A stretch of 64,000 nucleotides of DNA from Salegentibacter flavus. Lineage in GTDB: Bacteria; Bacteroidota; Bacteroidia; Flavobacteriales; Flavobacteriaceae. The stretch is from NCBI RefSeq assembly GCF_900115145.1, contig NZ_FOVL01000015.1, positions 1 to 64,000 of the forward strand, written 5' to 3'. Made by a program: the position numbers and the translations under genes. Of the stretch, positions 7,683 to 16,262 are shown piece by piece. The first letter of the stretch is position 1, and every line of letters begins with the position of its first letter. The notes beneath the pieces are model-generated. The model worked only from the letters and a program-made list of their open reading frames with translations, was not told the origin of the DNA and did no database searches.

Positions 7683-8679
7683 TTACAAATCTCTGAAAAA
7701 TCAACGTTTTTCTCTAGGGAACTATTCTATTGTTCCTATTCGAAAAGAGGATCGGTATGATATTATGAAGTGGCGTAATGAACAAATGTATCACTTACGC
7801 CAAAGTGAATTGCTTACAAAAAAAAAACAAGATAATTATTTTTATACGGTCGTAGCTGATTTATTTGAGCAGACTCAGCCTTCTCAAATTCTTTTTTCTT
7901 ATCTCGAAGGCGAAAAATGTATGGGTTATGGAGGCTTAGTGCATATTAATTGGATAGATAGGAATGCCGAGATTTCATTTATAATGAATTCCAGTCTGGA
8001 AAAAGAATTTTTTGAATTTCATTGGATCAACTTTTTAAAATTATTGGAAAAGGTTGCATTTAATGAGATTAATCTTCATAAAATTTATACTTACGCCTTT
8101 GATTTAAGACCAAGACTATATAACGCGATTGAGCAAGCTGGATTTGGTTTTGAATTAGAATTAAAAGAGCAGTGTTTTTTTCAAGAGAAGTATATTGATG
8201 TTAAAATTCATTCTAAGTTTAATAAGAAAAATGAAATACGTCACGTAAAATTTACTGACTTATATTTAACATATTCCTGGGCGAACGATCAAAAAGTTAG
8301 AGAATTTTCTTTTAATAAGGATAAAATTACTTTAAAGGAACATGCGAGTTGGTTCTTTTCCAAATTGGAAAATACAAATTCTGAATATTATTTATTAGAA
8401 GTTCAGGGAGTGGCAGCGGGTTCAATTAGGTTTGATCTAGAGGAGGAAAGTATAGCTAAAATTAATTATCTTTTAGATCCAAAATTCACTGGAAAGGGAT
8501 TGGGTACTTATTTATTAGAAAATGGGATACAATTTTTAATGGAAAATAGGCCCTTAGTACAAATGGTCTATGGGTATGTTTTAAAAGAAAATATTCCTTC
8601 GATTAAAATATTTCAGAAATTATCTTTCAATGAAATTTCTAATGATACCTCAGAATTAAAATTTGAAAAATTTATCTAA
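7675..8679 (+). CDS. Tandem GNAT N-acetyltransferase (PseH candidate)
   Basis: Its 334 residues contain two GNAT-like halves. The first (about 1-180; VPIRKEDRYDIMKWRNE) is RimJ/RimL-like. The second (about 188-334; TDLYLTYSWANDQKVREFSF, then YLLDPKFTGKGLGTYLLENG) has the acetyl-CoA-binding GKGLG motif. The second half resembles GNAT domains often fused to PseG in other bacteria, but no PseG domain is present here. One half presumably acetylates the C4 amino group of the PseC product (the PseH step). The other may act at a second position or be structural. It overlaps pseI by one base. Confidence 0.78.
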   Translation: MSNYKSLKNQRFSLGNYSIVPIRKEDRYDIMKWRNEQMYHLRQSELLTKKKQDNYFYTVVADLFEQTQPSQILFSYLEGEKCMGYGGLVHINWIDRNAEISFIMNSSLEKEFFEFHWINFLKLLEKVAFNEINLHKIYTYAFDLRPRLYNAIEQAGFGFELELKEQCFFQEKYIDVKIHSKFNKKNEIRHVKFTDLYLTYSWANDQKVREFSFNKDKITLKEHASWFFSKLENTNSEYYLLEVQGVAAGSIRFDLEEESIAKINYLLDPKFTGKGLGTYLLENGIQFLMENRPLVQMVYGYVLKENIPSIKIFQKLSFNEISNDTSELKFEKFI

Positions 8680-9716
8680 TGAAAATAGGAAATAAAGTAA
8701 TAGGTGCACCTAAACCTGTATTTATTATTGCGGAGTTATCTGCTAACCATAATGGAAGTATTGGAACAGCTTTAAAAACGATTAAAGCTGCGAAAAGGGC
8801 TGGTGCTGACTGTATTAAATTACAAACTTACACTCCTGATACAATTACCATTAATTCAACAAAAAAAGATTTTTTAATAAAAGGCACTATCTGGGAGGGT
8901 AAAAATCTTTATAATCTATATGAACAGGCCTACACCCCATGGGAATGGCATCAAGCTCTTTTTGAGGCTGCTGCTGAAGAAGGCTTAATATGCTTTTCCT
9001 CCCCGTTTGATAAAACTGCGGTCGATTTTTTAGAAGAACTAAATGCACCTGCCTATAAAATTGCTTCGTTTGAAATTACTGATATTCCTTTAATAGAATA
9101 TACTGCTTCAAAAGGTAAGCCGGTAATAATTTCTACTGGGATTGCAGAGCAGGAAGATATTGAACTTGCTTTAGAGGCCTGCAGGAGAATGGGTAACAAC
9201 GATATAGCCTTATTAAAATGTACTTCATCTTATCCAGCGCCTATAGAAGAAGCTAATATGGTCATGATAAAAGACTTGTCCCGGCGTTATAATGTTATTT
9301 CCGGACTGTCAGACCATACACTTGGAAGTACAGTGCCTATTGTTGCCACCGCTATGGGCGCTAAAATAATAGAAAAGCATTTTATATTAGATAAGAGCAT
9401 AGGAGGTCCTGATGCTTCATTTTCTATGGATGAACAGGAATTTACTGAAATGGTAAAAGCAGTCAGGGATGCAGAAAAGGCTATAGGAAAGGTTGATTAT
9501 ACATTGACAGAAAAACAGAAAAAGGGTAGGGATTTTAGCCGCTCTCTTTACGTGGTAGAAGATATTAAAGCTGGCGAGGTTATAACCGAAAAAAATGTTC
9601 GTAGTATAAGGCCGGGCTTTGGCATGCATCCTAAAAATCTTTATAAATTATTAGGATCAACTGTGATTGCAGATATAGAAAAGGGCACAAGAGTAAGCTT
9701 TGATTTAATTGAGTAA
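8679..9716 (+). CDS. pseI: Pseudaminic acid synthase, PseI (NeuB family)
   Basis: NeuB-family synthase that condenses a 2,4-diacetamido-2,4,6-trideoxyhexose with phosphoenolpyruvate to form a nonulosonic acid. The TIM-barrel domain (1-270) carries IAELSANHNGS, CIKLQTYTPDTI, GLSDHT and EKHFILDKSIGGPDASFSMD. The C-terminal antifreeze-like SAF domain (about 285-345) includes RSIRPGFGMHPKNL. Its 345 residues are standard. The sequence type favours PseI over sialic or legionaminic synthases, which agrees with pseB and pseC upstream. Start and stop are tightly packed with its neighbours. Confidence 0.92.
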   Translation: MKIGNKVIGAPKPVFIIAELSANHNGSIGTALKTIKAAKRAGADCIKLQTYTPDTITINSTKKDFLIKGTIWEGKNLYNLYEQAYTPWEWHQALFEAAAEEGLICFSSPFDKTAVDFLEELNAPAYKIASFEITDIPLIEYTASKGKPVIISTGIAEQEDIELALEACRRMGNNDIALLKCTSSYPAPIEEANMVMIKDLSRRYNVISGLSDHTLGSTVPIVATAMGAKIIEKHFILDKSIGGPDASFSMDEQEFTEMVKAVRDAEKAIGKVDYTLTEKQKKGRDFSRSLYVVEDIKAGEVITEKNVRSIRPGFGMHPKNLYKLLGSTVIADIEKGTRVSFDLIE

Positions 9717-9718
9717 TT

Positions 9719-10894
9719 ATGAAAATTGTATTTTTTATTCCGAAGATTCTCAGAGATTCTCACAGATATATTTATAATTTCGATCGTTTTGAAGCTGAAG
9801 GGCTAGACTTTGCAATTTTGGATGCCACAATTTTTTACGGAAATGTTGCTACAACCACTGAGAATATAATCTTACAAAATAGATATATTATTAGAGATAA
9901 AGAGGATTTTGATAACTTTAACCAAACCTTACCAAAGGAAAGTATACTTTACGTAATAAAAGATCACGACCTTAATTATTCCTCCCGCGAACTAAAAAAA
10001 ATTATCAGAAAAAACGATATAATTTTATCTTACAATACTAAAACTTTTGCTACACTTGAAACCCCTCCAAAATGGAGAACACTAATTGAAAAATCTGTAC
10101 GAAAATTGGCCGAGGTTTTACCTCTCCATTTTTTAAAGTATTATTACAGTATTTTTTATAATATTCCACTTCCTGATTATTATTTATGCAGTACTTCCTA
10201 TTTATTACCTCTTAAAGCTTATTTGACCGTAAAACCTGCAAATCGCTTTTCGGTGCATGCGGACGATATGAATCATATTATCAATGAACCAAGTGAGAGG
10301 TTCGTGGAGGAGGGGAAGAAATTGGCTGTTTTCCTTGATCAGGGTATTCCTTTTCTGCATAAAACACATCCGGGAGTTTATAAAGACTCCTTTCCGGAAG
10401 AATATCTTGATAATTATTATTCAAACCTTATGACTACCTTTTCTCATATAAAGAAAACATCTAATATTGATGAAATAATTGTAGCCCTTCATCCCGATGC
10501 CGTTGTATTCGAAAAGGAATTATACGGTAAATTCCCTGGAATACAAACAATTATTGGTAAAACGAAAGATTTGATCAGAGAGGCAGATTTGGTTTTAGCT
10601 CATAATAGTACTTCAATAAATTTTGCGGTCTATTATGAAAAACCTGTATTAATTTTTAAAGATGATTTAATTTATAACTATCACCCCCGAGTTAAAAAAT
10701 TATTTGATTTCTATACAGGTTATTTAAATATGAATAGTATCTATATTGATAAAAATTTACAGGATCAACAAGCGAAACCGTTTATTGACAGAGAAAGATA
10801 TCAACTTTATAAAAACAGATATATAAAAGATAATCATATTCAAGAAAATTCCTATTATTATGCGATTAACAGGATTTTGAAAACAGAATCATAA
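9719..10894 (+). CDS. Unknown protein of the nonulosonate operon, possibly a glycosyltransferase
   Basis: I do not recognise a named family for this 391-residue soluble protein. It starts two bases after the pseI stop. The N-terminus, MKIVFFIPK, suits a Rossmann-like fold. The C-terminal part, KDLIREADLVLAHNSTSINF followed by YYEKPVLIFKDD, resembles the donor-binding region of GT-B enzymes and of CDP-glycerol or polysialic-type capsule transferases, where a Ser/Thr-rich turn binds phosphate. Its place directly after pseI makes transfer of the CMP-nonulosonate an attractive role. A PseG-like sugar-nucleotide hydrolase, also GT-B-like, is a weaker alternative. Both are inference. Confidence 0.6.
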   Translation: MKIVFFIPKILRDSHRYIYNFDRFEAEGLDFAILDATIFYGNVATTTENIILQNRYIIRDKEDFDNFNQTLPKESILYVIKDHDLNYSSRELKKIIRKNDIILSYNTKTFATLETPPKWRTLIEKSVRKLAEVLPLHFLKYYYSIFYNIPLPDYYLCSTSYLLPLKAYLTVKPANRFSVHADDMNHIINEPSERFVEEGKKLAVFLDQGIPFLHKTHPGVYKDSFPEEYLDNYYSNLMTTFSHIKKTSNIDEIIVALHPDAVVFEKELYGKFPGIQTIIGKTKDLIREADLVLAHNSTSINFAVYYEKPVLIFKDDLIYNYHPRVKKLFDFYTGYLNMNSIYIDKNLQDQQAKPFIDRERYQLYKNRYIKDNHIQENSYYYAINRILKTES

Positions 10895-11005
10895 TCTTAA
10901 AAAGCAATTTTTACGTTTCAAAGAATTATTATGTAACTAAGGGGGAGGTTGTTTTTGAATAACATTATTAAACCCTATTATGTATCTTCTATTTAATAGA
11001 AAATT

Positions 11006-11013
11006 TAAATTTG
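11006..11013 (+). promoter_or_regulatory. Candidate -7 promoter element
   Basis: TAAATTTG fits the Bacteroidota -7 consensus TAnnTTTG. It lies in the 147-base gap before the deacetylase gene, and transcription would begin about 22 bases before the TTG start at 11042. No clear -33 TTG is present. Confidence 0.4.
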
Positions 11014-11041
11014 TTTATTTATAATCACTAAAAACTAAGTT

Positions 11042-11872
11042 TTGGCAAAAAGCCCTCTACTACGAATCTTATCTTATCATTCAATTAATGATTCCTATAA
11101 TTTTGATAAACAAATAAAATTTCTACGCAAAAATTTCAGTATCATTTCTTATTATCAATTAACTGTTTTTTTAAAAAATAGATGTCTCCCTGAAAAACCA
11201 TTACTCATAACTTCTGATGATGGAGATAAATCTTTTTATGATAACGCTTTTCCCATTTTAAAAAATCACGAACTTTCTGCTACTTTATTTGTAATCACAA
11301 ATCTAATTGGTACTTCTACACCATTTTGGTGGAACGAGATTGAATATTACCTTGGAAAAAATGAAGGAAATAAAAAAGTTTTGGAAGTAAAATGCTGGGC
11401 TAATAAAAGGCGTGAAGCTTATTTGGAAGAATTAAGGAATACCTCTTCTAAACCTATTTTAAAATATGACCAGTTAACGCCGGGACAATTGAGAGAAATG
11501 CAGGAAGCCGGGATAACAATAGCAAACCATTCCCATACCCACCCAATGTTTGATAAATGCACCCCTGAAGAACTGGAACATGAAATGAGTAAATCAACGA
11601 TCATTTTAAGAGATCTCGGTTTCACCCCTGATGTTTTTGCTTACCCTAATGGTAATTTTTCACCTAATGCAGAATCTATATTACAAAAATATGGAATTAA
11701 ACAAGCTTACTTATTTGATCATAAAATAAATAAAGGAGATGTGAATCCTTTAAGAATTTCGAGGTTAGTAGTTAATGACACGACACCCCTTTGGAAGTTT
11801 AAGCTTATTTTAAGCGGATGGCATACTAAAATATTACCCATAACCAAAGCTCTTGGAAAATTAAGAAAATGA
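11042..11872 (+). CDS. Polysaccharide deacetylase (NodB-homology, CE4)
   Basis: A 276-residue CE4-type protein. Motif 1 reads TSDDGDKSFYD (catalytic and metal-binding Asp pair; usually FDDG), motif 2 is ANHSHTHPMF (two metal-binding His), and FAYPNG occupies the motif 3 position. It would remove N-acetyl groups from a glycan or act on a precursor. No signal peptide is visible. The start must be TTG 11042 or later, because an in-frame TAA lies at 11036-11038. Its end overlaps the sulfotransferase gene by four bases (ATGA). Confidence 0.85.
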   Translation: MAKSPLLRILSYHSINDSYNFDKQIKFLRKNFSIISYYQLTVFLKNRCLPEKPLLITSDDGDKSFYDNAFPILKNHELSATLFVITNLIGTSTPFWWNEIEYYLGKNEGNKKVLEVKCWANKRREAYLEELRNTSSKPILKYDQLTPGQLREMQEAGITIANHSHTHPMFDKCTPEELEHEMSKSTIILRDLGFTPDVFAYPNGNFSPNAESILQKYGIKQAYLFDHKINKGDVNPLRISRLVVNDTTPLWKFKLILSGWHTKILPITKALGKLRK

Positions 11873-12729
11873 CTAAACTTGAATTTCTGCATAGAGTAAC
11901 AGCCAGATTAAAATACAACCCATTATGGGCTGGAATCCTTAATAAAACTGGTAGAAACCTTTATAACAAAAACTGGATTTTTATTACGGGATGTTATAAT
12001 TCCGGTACTACTCTTTTAGATCAAATTCTTGCTACACACCCAAAAATAAGCGGTTTGCCGGATGAAGGTGTTATGTTGACAGATCAGTTAGTAAGGCCTG
12101 AGGATTTTGGGTGGAGAAGGATGTGGGGGGAATGTGAACAGGATATGGAACTCTCTCCACGTAATCAATCAAAAAAACCTAAACGAATTAAAAAACAATG
12201 GTCACATTTTTATGAATTAAATAGTGAATTTTTACAGGAAAAATCAATCTCTAACATTACCAGATTAAATTTTTTTAATGAAAATTTTCGTCCTGCTTGG
12301 TTTATCCATATTATAAGAAATGGCTATGCGGTCGCTGAAGGGATTCAAAGAAAAGCAGAAGTAATGGAAGGAAATCCTTATTTTGAAAAAGGGAAATATC
12401 CTCTTTCTTTGTGTGCCAATCAATGGGTGAGATCACTTCAGTTATTTGAGGAACACAAGGAAAGACTTCAAAATGTGATAGAGGTCAAGTATGAAGATCT
12501 TGCCCAGAACCCATCAGAGGTGGTAAATGATATTCTGGAAAGAATTGGTTTGGAAAAATTTCCGAAAGATTACTTCGAGAAATCTTTTACGATTCACGAA
12601 AAAAATAGTAAGATTAAAAATATGAATCCTTCCAGCTTTAATCGCTTGGAGGCAAATGACATTAAAACCATAAATGAAGTTGCAGGGCAGTATTTGACTT
12701 CCTATGGCTATAAATTGTTTCAGAAATGA
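11869..12729 (+). CDS. Sulfotransferase family protein
   Basis: A 286-residue PAPS-dependent sulfotransferase. ITGCYNSGTTLLDQILATHP (about residues 39-58) is the 5'-phosphosulfate loop, and FIHIIRNGYAVAEG (about 144-157) is the 3'-phosphate site with its Arg. VKYEDLAQNP is the usual third conserved block. It probably sulfates the exported polysaccharide, since it lies between a deacetylase and a glycosyltransferase with ATGA overlaps on both sides. It is the intact counterpart of the truncated sulfotransferase at 293-730, though the two are clearly different in sequence. Confidence 0.85.
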   Translation: MTKLEFLHRVTARLKYNPLWAGILNKTGRNLYNKNWIFITGCYNSGTTLLDQILATHPKISGLPDEGVMLTDQLVRPEDFGWRRMWGECEQDMELSPRNQSKKPKRIKKQWSHFYELNSEFLQEKSISNITRLNFFNENFRPAWFIHIIRNGYAVAEGIQRKAEVMEGNPYFEKGKYPLSLCANQWVRSLQLFEEHKERLQNVIEVKYEDLAQNPSEVVNDILERIGLEKFPKDYFEKSFTIHEKNSKIKNMNPSSFNRLEANDIKTINEVAGQYLTSYGYKLFQK

Positions 12730-13865
12730 GAGTTTTATATATCCAGGATAGTTTAGGTACGGGTGGGGCTGAAAAATCAAATGCTGAATTATGGTACTAC
12801 TTAAGAGAAAAAGGGGTAAAAATTAAAATAGTCGTTTTAGAACACAGAGAGGAGGGTATTGAGCAGGAAATTCTGAATGCAGCTTTTGAAGTTATTTTTC
12901 TGGATCAGGGCTCCTTTTTCCACCACATGGTACAATTAAAGAGAATTATTAAAGATTATCAACCTGACCTGGTTCACAGTATTTTGTTTAAGGCTGCCAT
13001 GCGAACCCGAAGTGCAAAATTGCTGATAAATTTTAAAAATATTGAAAGCCTGGTGAATGCCACTTATGCAAAGATTAGATATAAGGACCCTAAGATTAAT
13101 TCAAAAACCCTTAGGATATATGAAAAGCTAGATGGGTTTTCTGAAAAGTTTGGTGTAGATCATTTTATTGCTATTACGCAAGAGGTGGCAAGGCATTATC
13201 AAGAACATTTAAATATCAAGAAAGAAAAAATTTCTGTAATCTACAGAGGGAGGAAAGAAAATCCTAACCTTAATCGAAAAAAGGAACTACGTGCCACATT
13301 TACAGAGGAGTTGGGGTTGAATTCCGGGGGTCCTATATTCATTCATGTAGGCCGTCAGGAATTTCAGAAAGCTCATCTTGATATTTTGAAAGCAATTAAA
13401 ATAGCTGATAATCAATTATTCAGTGCAGGCGCTCAATTTCTATTTTGCGGAAGAAAAGGAAATGCTTCAGCAGCAATTGAAGAGTTCCTGAAAGATAATG
13501 AGATGAAAACCAGGATCAAATTTTTGGGACATCGGAATGATATTTATGAGTTATTGGCCGCTGCAGATGTGTTTGTCTTTCCCTCCCTGTTCGAAGGCCT
13601 GGGAGGATCGCTTATTGAAGCTCAGGCAGCCGGTTTGCCTGTAATTTGTTCTGACATCACGGTTTTTAAAGAAGTAATTACAGAGAGGAATGCACTGATT
13701 CATGAAACAAATAACCCGGAATCCTTGGCTAAACAGTTGGTTCAAATTTTAAGTGAAGATTGGAAAAAAATGGGGGAAATTAGTTTAAAGAATTATGCAC
13801 ATAATTTTAAGTTGGAGGAAGTAAATAAAAATATGTTCGACCTTTATAAAAACCTGCTGGAATAA
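12726..13865 (+). CDS. GT4-family glycosyltransferase
   Basis: A 379-residue GT-B enzyme. The N-terminal acceptor domain begins YIQDSLGTGGAEKSNAELW, where the GTGGAE motif is typical of GT4. The C-terminal donor domain has a GRQEFQKAHLDIL segment and the EX7E motif in ADVFVFPSLFEGLGGSLIEA. It would add one sugar to the lipid-linked repeat unit at the cytoplasmic face. It overlaps the sulfotransferase by four bases. Donor and acceptor cannot be read from the sequence. Confidence 0.9.
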   Translation: MRVLYIQDSLGTGGAEKSNAELWYYLREKGVKIKIVVLEHREEGIEQEILNAAFEVIFLDQGSFFHHMVQLKRIIKDYQPDLVHSILFKAAMRTRSAKLLINFKNIESLVNATYAKIRYKDPKINSKTLRIYEKLDGFSEKFGVDHFIAITQEVARHYQEHLNIKKEKISVIYRGRKENPNLNRKKELRATFTEELGLNSGGPIFIHVGRQEFQKAHLDILKAIKIADNQLFSAGAQFLFCGRKGNASAAIEEFLKDNEMKTRIKFLGHRNDIYELLAAADVFVFPSLFEGLGGSLIEAQAAGLPVICSDITVFKEVITERNALIHETNNPESLAKQLVQILSEDWKKMGEISLKNYAHNFKLEEVNKNMFDLYKNLLE

Positions 13866-13909
13866 TTAGAAAAAATAGCTGATTAAGAATAAAGAAATAA
13901 GAGGAATGT

Positions 13910-16153
13910 GTGAATAAAATCAAAGTCTTATATATAATTGATACCCTTGAGGGTTATGGAGCTGAAAAAAGTTTGGTCGAAATAACCTCTAACTTTAAAC
14001 ATATTAATCCTGTATTTGCTCATATTTATCAGGGAGATATGCTAAAACCAAGGTTAGAAGATGCCGGAGTTAGAGTTTACTCCCTGGATATACGAAAAAA
14101 ATATGCTTTTAATACTGCGGTAAAAAAGCTTAAAGCTATTTATTTGCAGGAAAAACCCGATATTATTCACGCTACTTTATTTCGGTCTGAGATTATTTCC
14201 AGAAAGTTGAAACAAATTTTTCCTCAAATTTATCTGGTAGGTAGCTTTGTAAGTAATGCCTACTCCGGGGAAAGATTTAGAAAAAAAGGCACTCTGGACA
14301 AATTCAAACTCGCCTATTTCCATAATATTGATAAACGATCTGCCCCTTTGGTAAACCGATTCATTTCCAATTCTGAAACTATAAAAGAAAACACTGCCCG
14401 AGCTCTAGGAATAGAATCTAATAAGGTTCAGGTTATCTATAGGGGAAGGAAAAGTGCAAATTTTGATCCCTTAAAAGTTCAGGGCGATCTACCGTATTTA
14501 AATAACCAAAATCAAATTCTTTTAAATGTTAGTAGGTTAATTCCCTTAAAAGGACAGATGGACCTTTTAAAAGCTATGCCCCAGGTCATTAAGAATTATC
14601 CTCAAATACAATTGGTTTTTGCCGGGCACGGCAGTTACCGGGAATATTTGGAGCGACAGTCTCGAAAACTCGGGGTTCAGGACCATATTCGATTTTTAGG
14701 TAGAATAGATAATATTCAGAAACTATTGGTTAAAGCTGATATCTTTCTGTATCCATCCTATTCTGAAGGTCTCCCGGGAGCCTTGATTGAAGCTATGATG
14801 GCCGAAAGGATTATTATTGCCTCTAATATTCTTGAAAATCTCGAGTGTGTGGATGAAAATTGTGCTTTAATTTATGAAAAAGGGAATGTTCAGGAACTGG
14901 CTTCTAATATTCTAAAGGTTCTAAAGAATCCGGGGAACTACCAATCAATGGCTCAAAATGCCCGAATTAAGGCAATCGAAAAATTTGAACTTGAAAAAGT
15001 GGTAGCAGAATATGAGAAATTTTATTTAAATGCAGTTCCAATCAAAAATGTAGAATCTGGGGTTGTACGGAAAAAGACTCTAAAAATCCTTCATATTATT
15101 CAAAAACCACAAAATCGTGGGGCTGAGAATTTTGCGAGTCAGTTGGCTAACCATCAAATAAATAATGGAAATAATGTAAAATTAGTTTCGGTGTTTTCAG
15201 GTAACGCAAATTTACCCTGGAAGGGGGGAATTGAGAGTTTGGATGCCTCTGCAAAATTGAGATTTTTGGATTATAAGGCCTGGAAAAAACTGAATGAGAT
15301 AATTAAGGAATTTAAACCTGATATTATACAGGCCAATGCCGGCGACACTTTAAAGTATGCGGTATTTTCAAAAAAAATCTTTGGGTGGAAAATCCCAATA
15401 ATTTTTAGAAATGCCAGTGAGGTTGGAAGATATTTGAATAGAAATTATCAAAAAGAAATCAATTCCTTTTTCTATAAGAATATTTCTGCTGTAGCTTCGG
15501 TTTCAAAAGCATCAAAAACAGATTTATTGCATCATTTCCTTTTCTTAGAAAATAAAACCGAGGTGATACCTATAGGCTTGGAGAAAACGGCTATTCAGTC
15601 TTCGTTTATTTTCCCTGATAACAAAAAAAATATTATTCATGTGGGGGGCTTTAGTTTTGAAAAGAACCACAAGGGCCTCATTCGTATTTATAAACAGGTG
15701 CTATTTCAGCAAAAAAATGTTTGTCTGCATCTGGTTGGAGACGGGGCATTGAGAGACACCATTGAAAAGGAGGTTTCATTACAGGATTTACAGGATAAAG
15801 TAAAATTTTATGGATTTGTGGATAACGCATTACCTATGATATCAAAGGCCGATGTCCTGGTTTTACCAAGCATAATTGAAGGATTACCCGGGGTCTTACT
15901 CGAGGCTATGTATTGCAAAACTCCAGTGATTGCCTATAATGTAGGGGGCATTAGTGAAATCGTGAATGCAGACACCGGAATTCTGATTGAAAAAGATGAT
16001 GAGAATGAATTTGTTAAAGCTGTTATCCAGGTCTTAAATGAAGACAATACAAGCAGAATTGAAAAAGCTCATAAATTGGTTCTTAAAAATTACCTGAATG
16101 AAAGTCTGGTTCAGGATTTTGATAAATTATATAAAAAGGTAATTGGTTCCTAA
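13910..16153 (+). CDS. Two GT4 glycosyltransferases fused in one 747-residue protein
   Basis: Two complete GT-B enzymes lie in tandem. The first (about 1-380) begins YIIDTLEGYGAEKSLVEI and has EX7E in ADIFLYPSYSEGLPGALIEA. The second (about 388-747) begins LHIIQKPQNRGAENFASQLA and has ADVLVLPSIIEGLPGVLLEA. Each has its own acceptor and donor lobes, so two consecutive sugars may be added by one polypeptide. The start is GTG 13910 with GAGGA five bases upstream; the ATG at 13906 is out of frame and stops at once. A strong terminator follows 16 bases after the stop and closes this transcription unit. Confidence 0.88.
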   Translation: MNKIKVLYIIDTLEGYGAEKSLVEITSNFKHINPVFAHIYQGDMLKPRLEDAGVRVYSLDIRKKYAFNTAVKKLKAIYLQEKPDIIHATLFRSEIISRKLKQIFPQIYLVGSFVSNAYSGERFRKKGTLDKFKLAYFHNIDKRSAPLVNRFISNSETIKENTARALGIESNKVQVIYRGRKSANFDPLKVQGDLPYLNNQNQILLNVSRLIPLKGQMDLLKAMPQVIKNYPQIQLVFAGHGSYREYLERQSRKLGVQDHIRFLGRIDNIQKLLVKADIFLYPSYSEGLPGALIEAMMAERIIIASNILENLECVDENCALIYEKGNVQELASNILKVLKNPGNYQSMAQNARIKAIEKFELEKVVAEYEKFYLNAVPIKNVESGVVRKKTLKILHIIQKPQNRGAENFASQLANHQINNGNNVKLVSVFSGNANLPWKGGIESLDASAKLRFLDYKAWKKLNEIIKEFKPDIIQANAGDTLKYAVFSKKIFGWKIPIIFRNASEVGRYLNRNYQKEINSFFYKNISAVASVSKASKTDLLHHFLFLENKTEVIPIGLEKTAIQSSFIFPDNKKNIIHVGGFSFEKNHKGLIRIYKQVLFQQKNVCLHLVGDGALRDTIEKEVSLQDLQDKVKFYGFVDNALPMISKADVLVLPSIIEGLPGVLLEAMYCKTPVIAYNVGGISEIVNADTGILIEKDDENEFVKAVIQVLNEDNTSRIEKAHKLVLKNYLNESLVQDFDKLYKKVIGS

Positions 16154-16169
16154 AACCAATCCATCCTTT

Positions 16170-16197
16170 AGGGTTTTACCTAAACCCTTGTTTTTTC
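16170..16197 (+). terminator. Intrinsic terminator
   Basis: The stem AGGGTTT (16170-16176) pairs with AAACCCT (16182-16188) around the five-base loop TACCT. A TG and T6 (16191-16196) follow. It ends the first half of the polysaccharide cluster. Confidence 0.85.
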
Positions 16198-16216
16198 TTA
16201 ATTAAAATCAAAAATC

Positions 16217-16246
16217 TTGCTAGCACAAAGGATTGGTTTAACTTTG
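16217..16246 (+). promoter_or_regulatory. Bacteroidota-type promoter
   Basis: TTG at 16217-16219, 19 bases, then TAACTTTG at 16239-16246. This fits the -33 TTG / 19 bp / -7 TAnnTTTG consensus very well and is the best promoter in the window. The predicted start, near 16252, leaves only about ten bases of leader before the ATG at 16263. Together with the terminator just upstream, it makes the next gene the start of a new unit. Confidence 0.75.
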
Positions 16247-16262
16247 CTGCATTCATTAGGTT

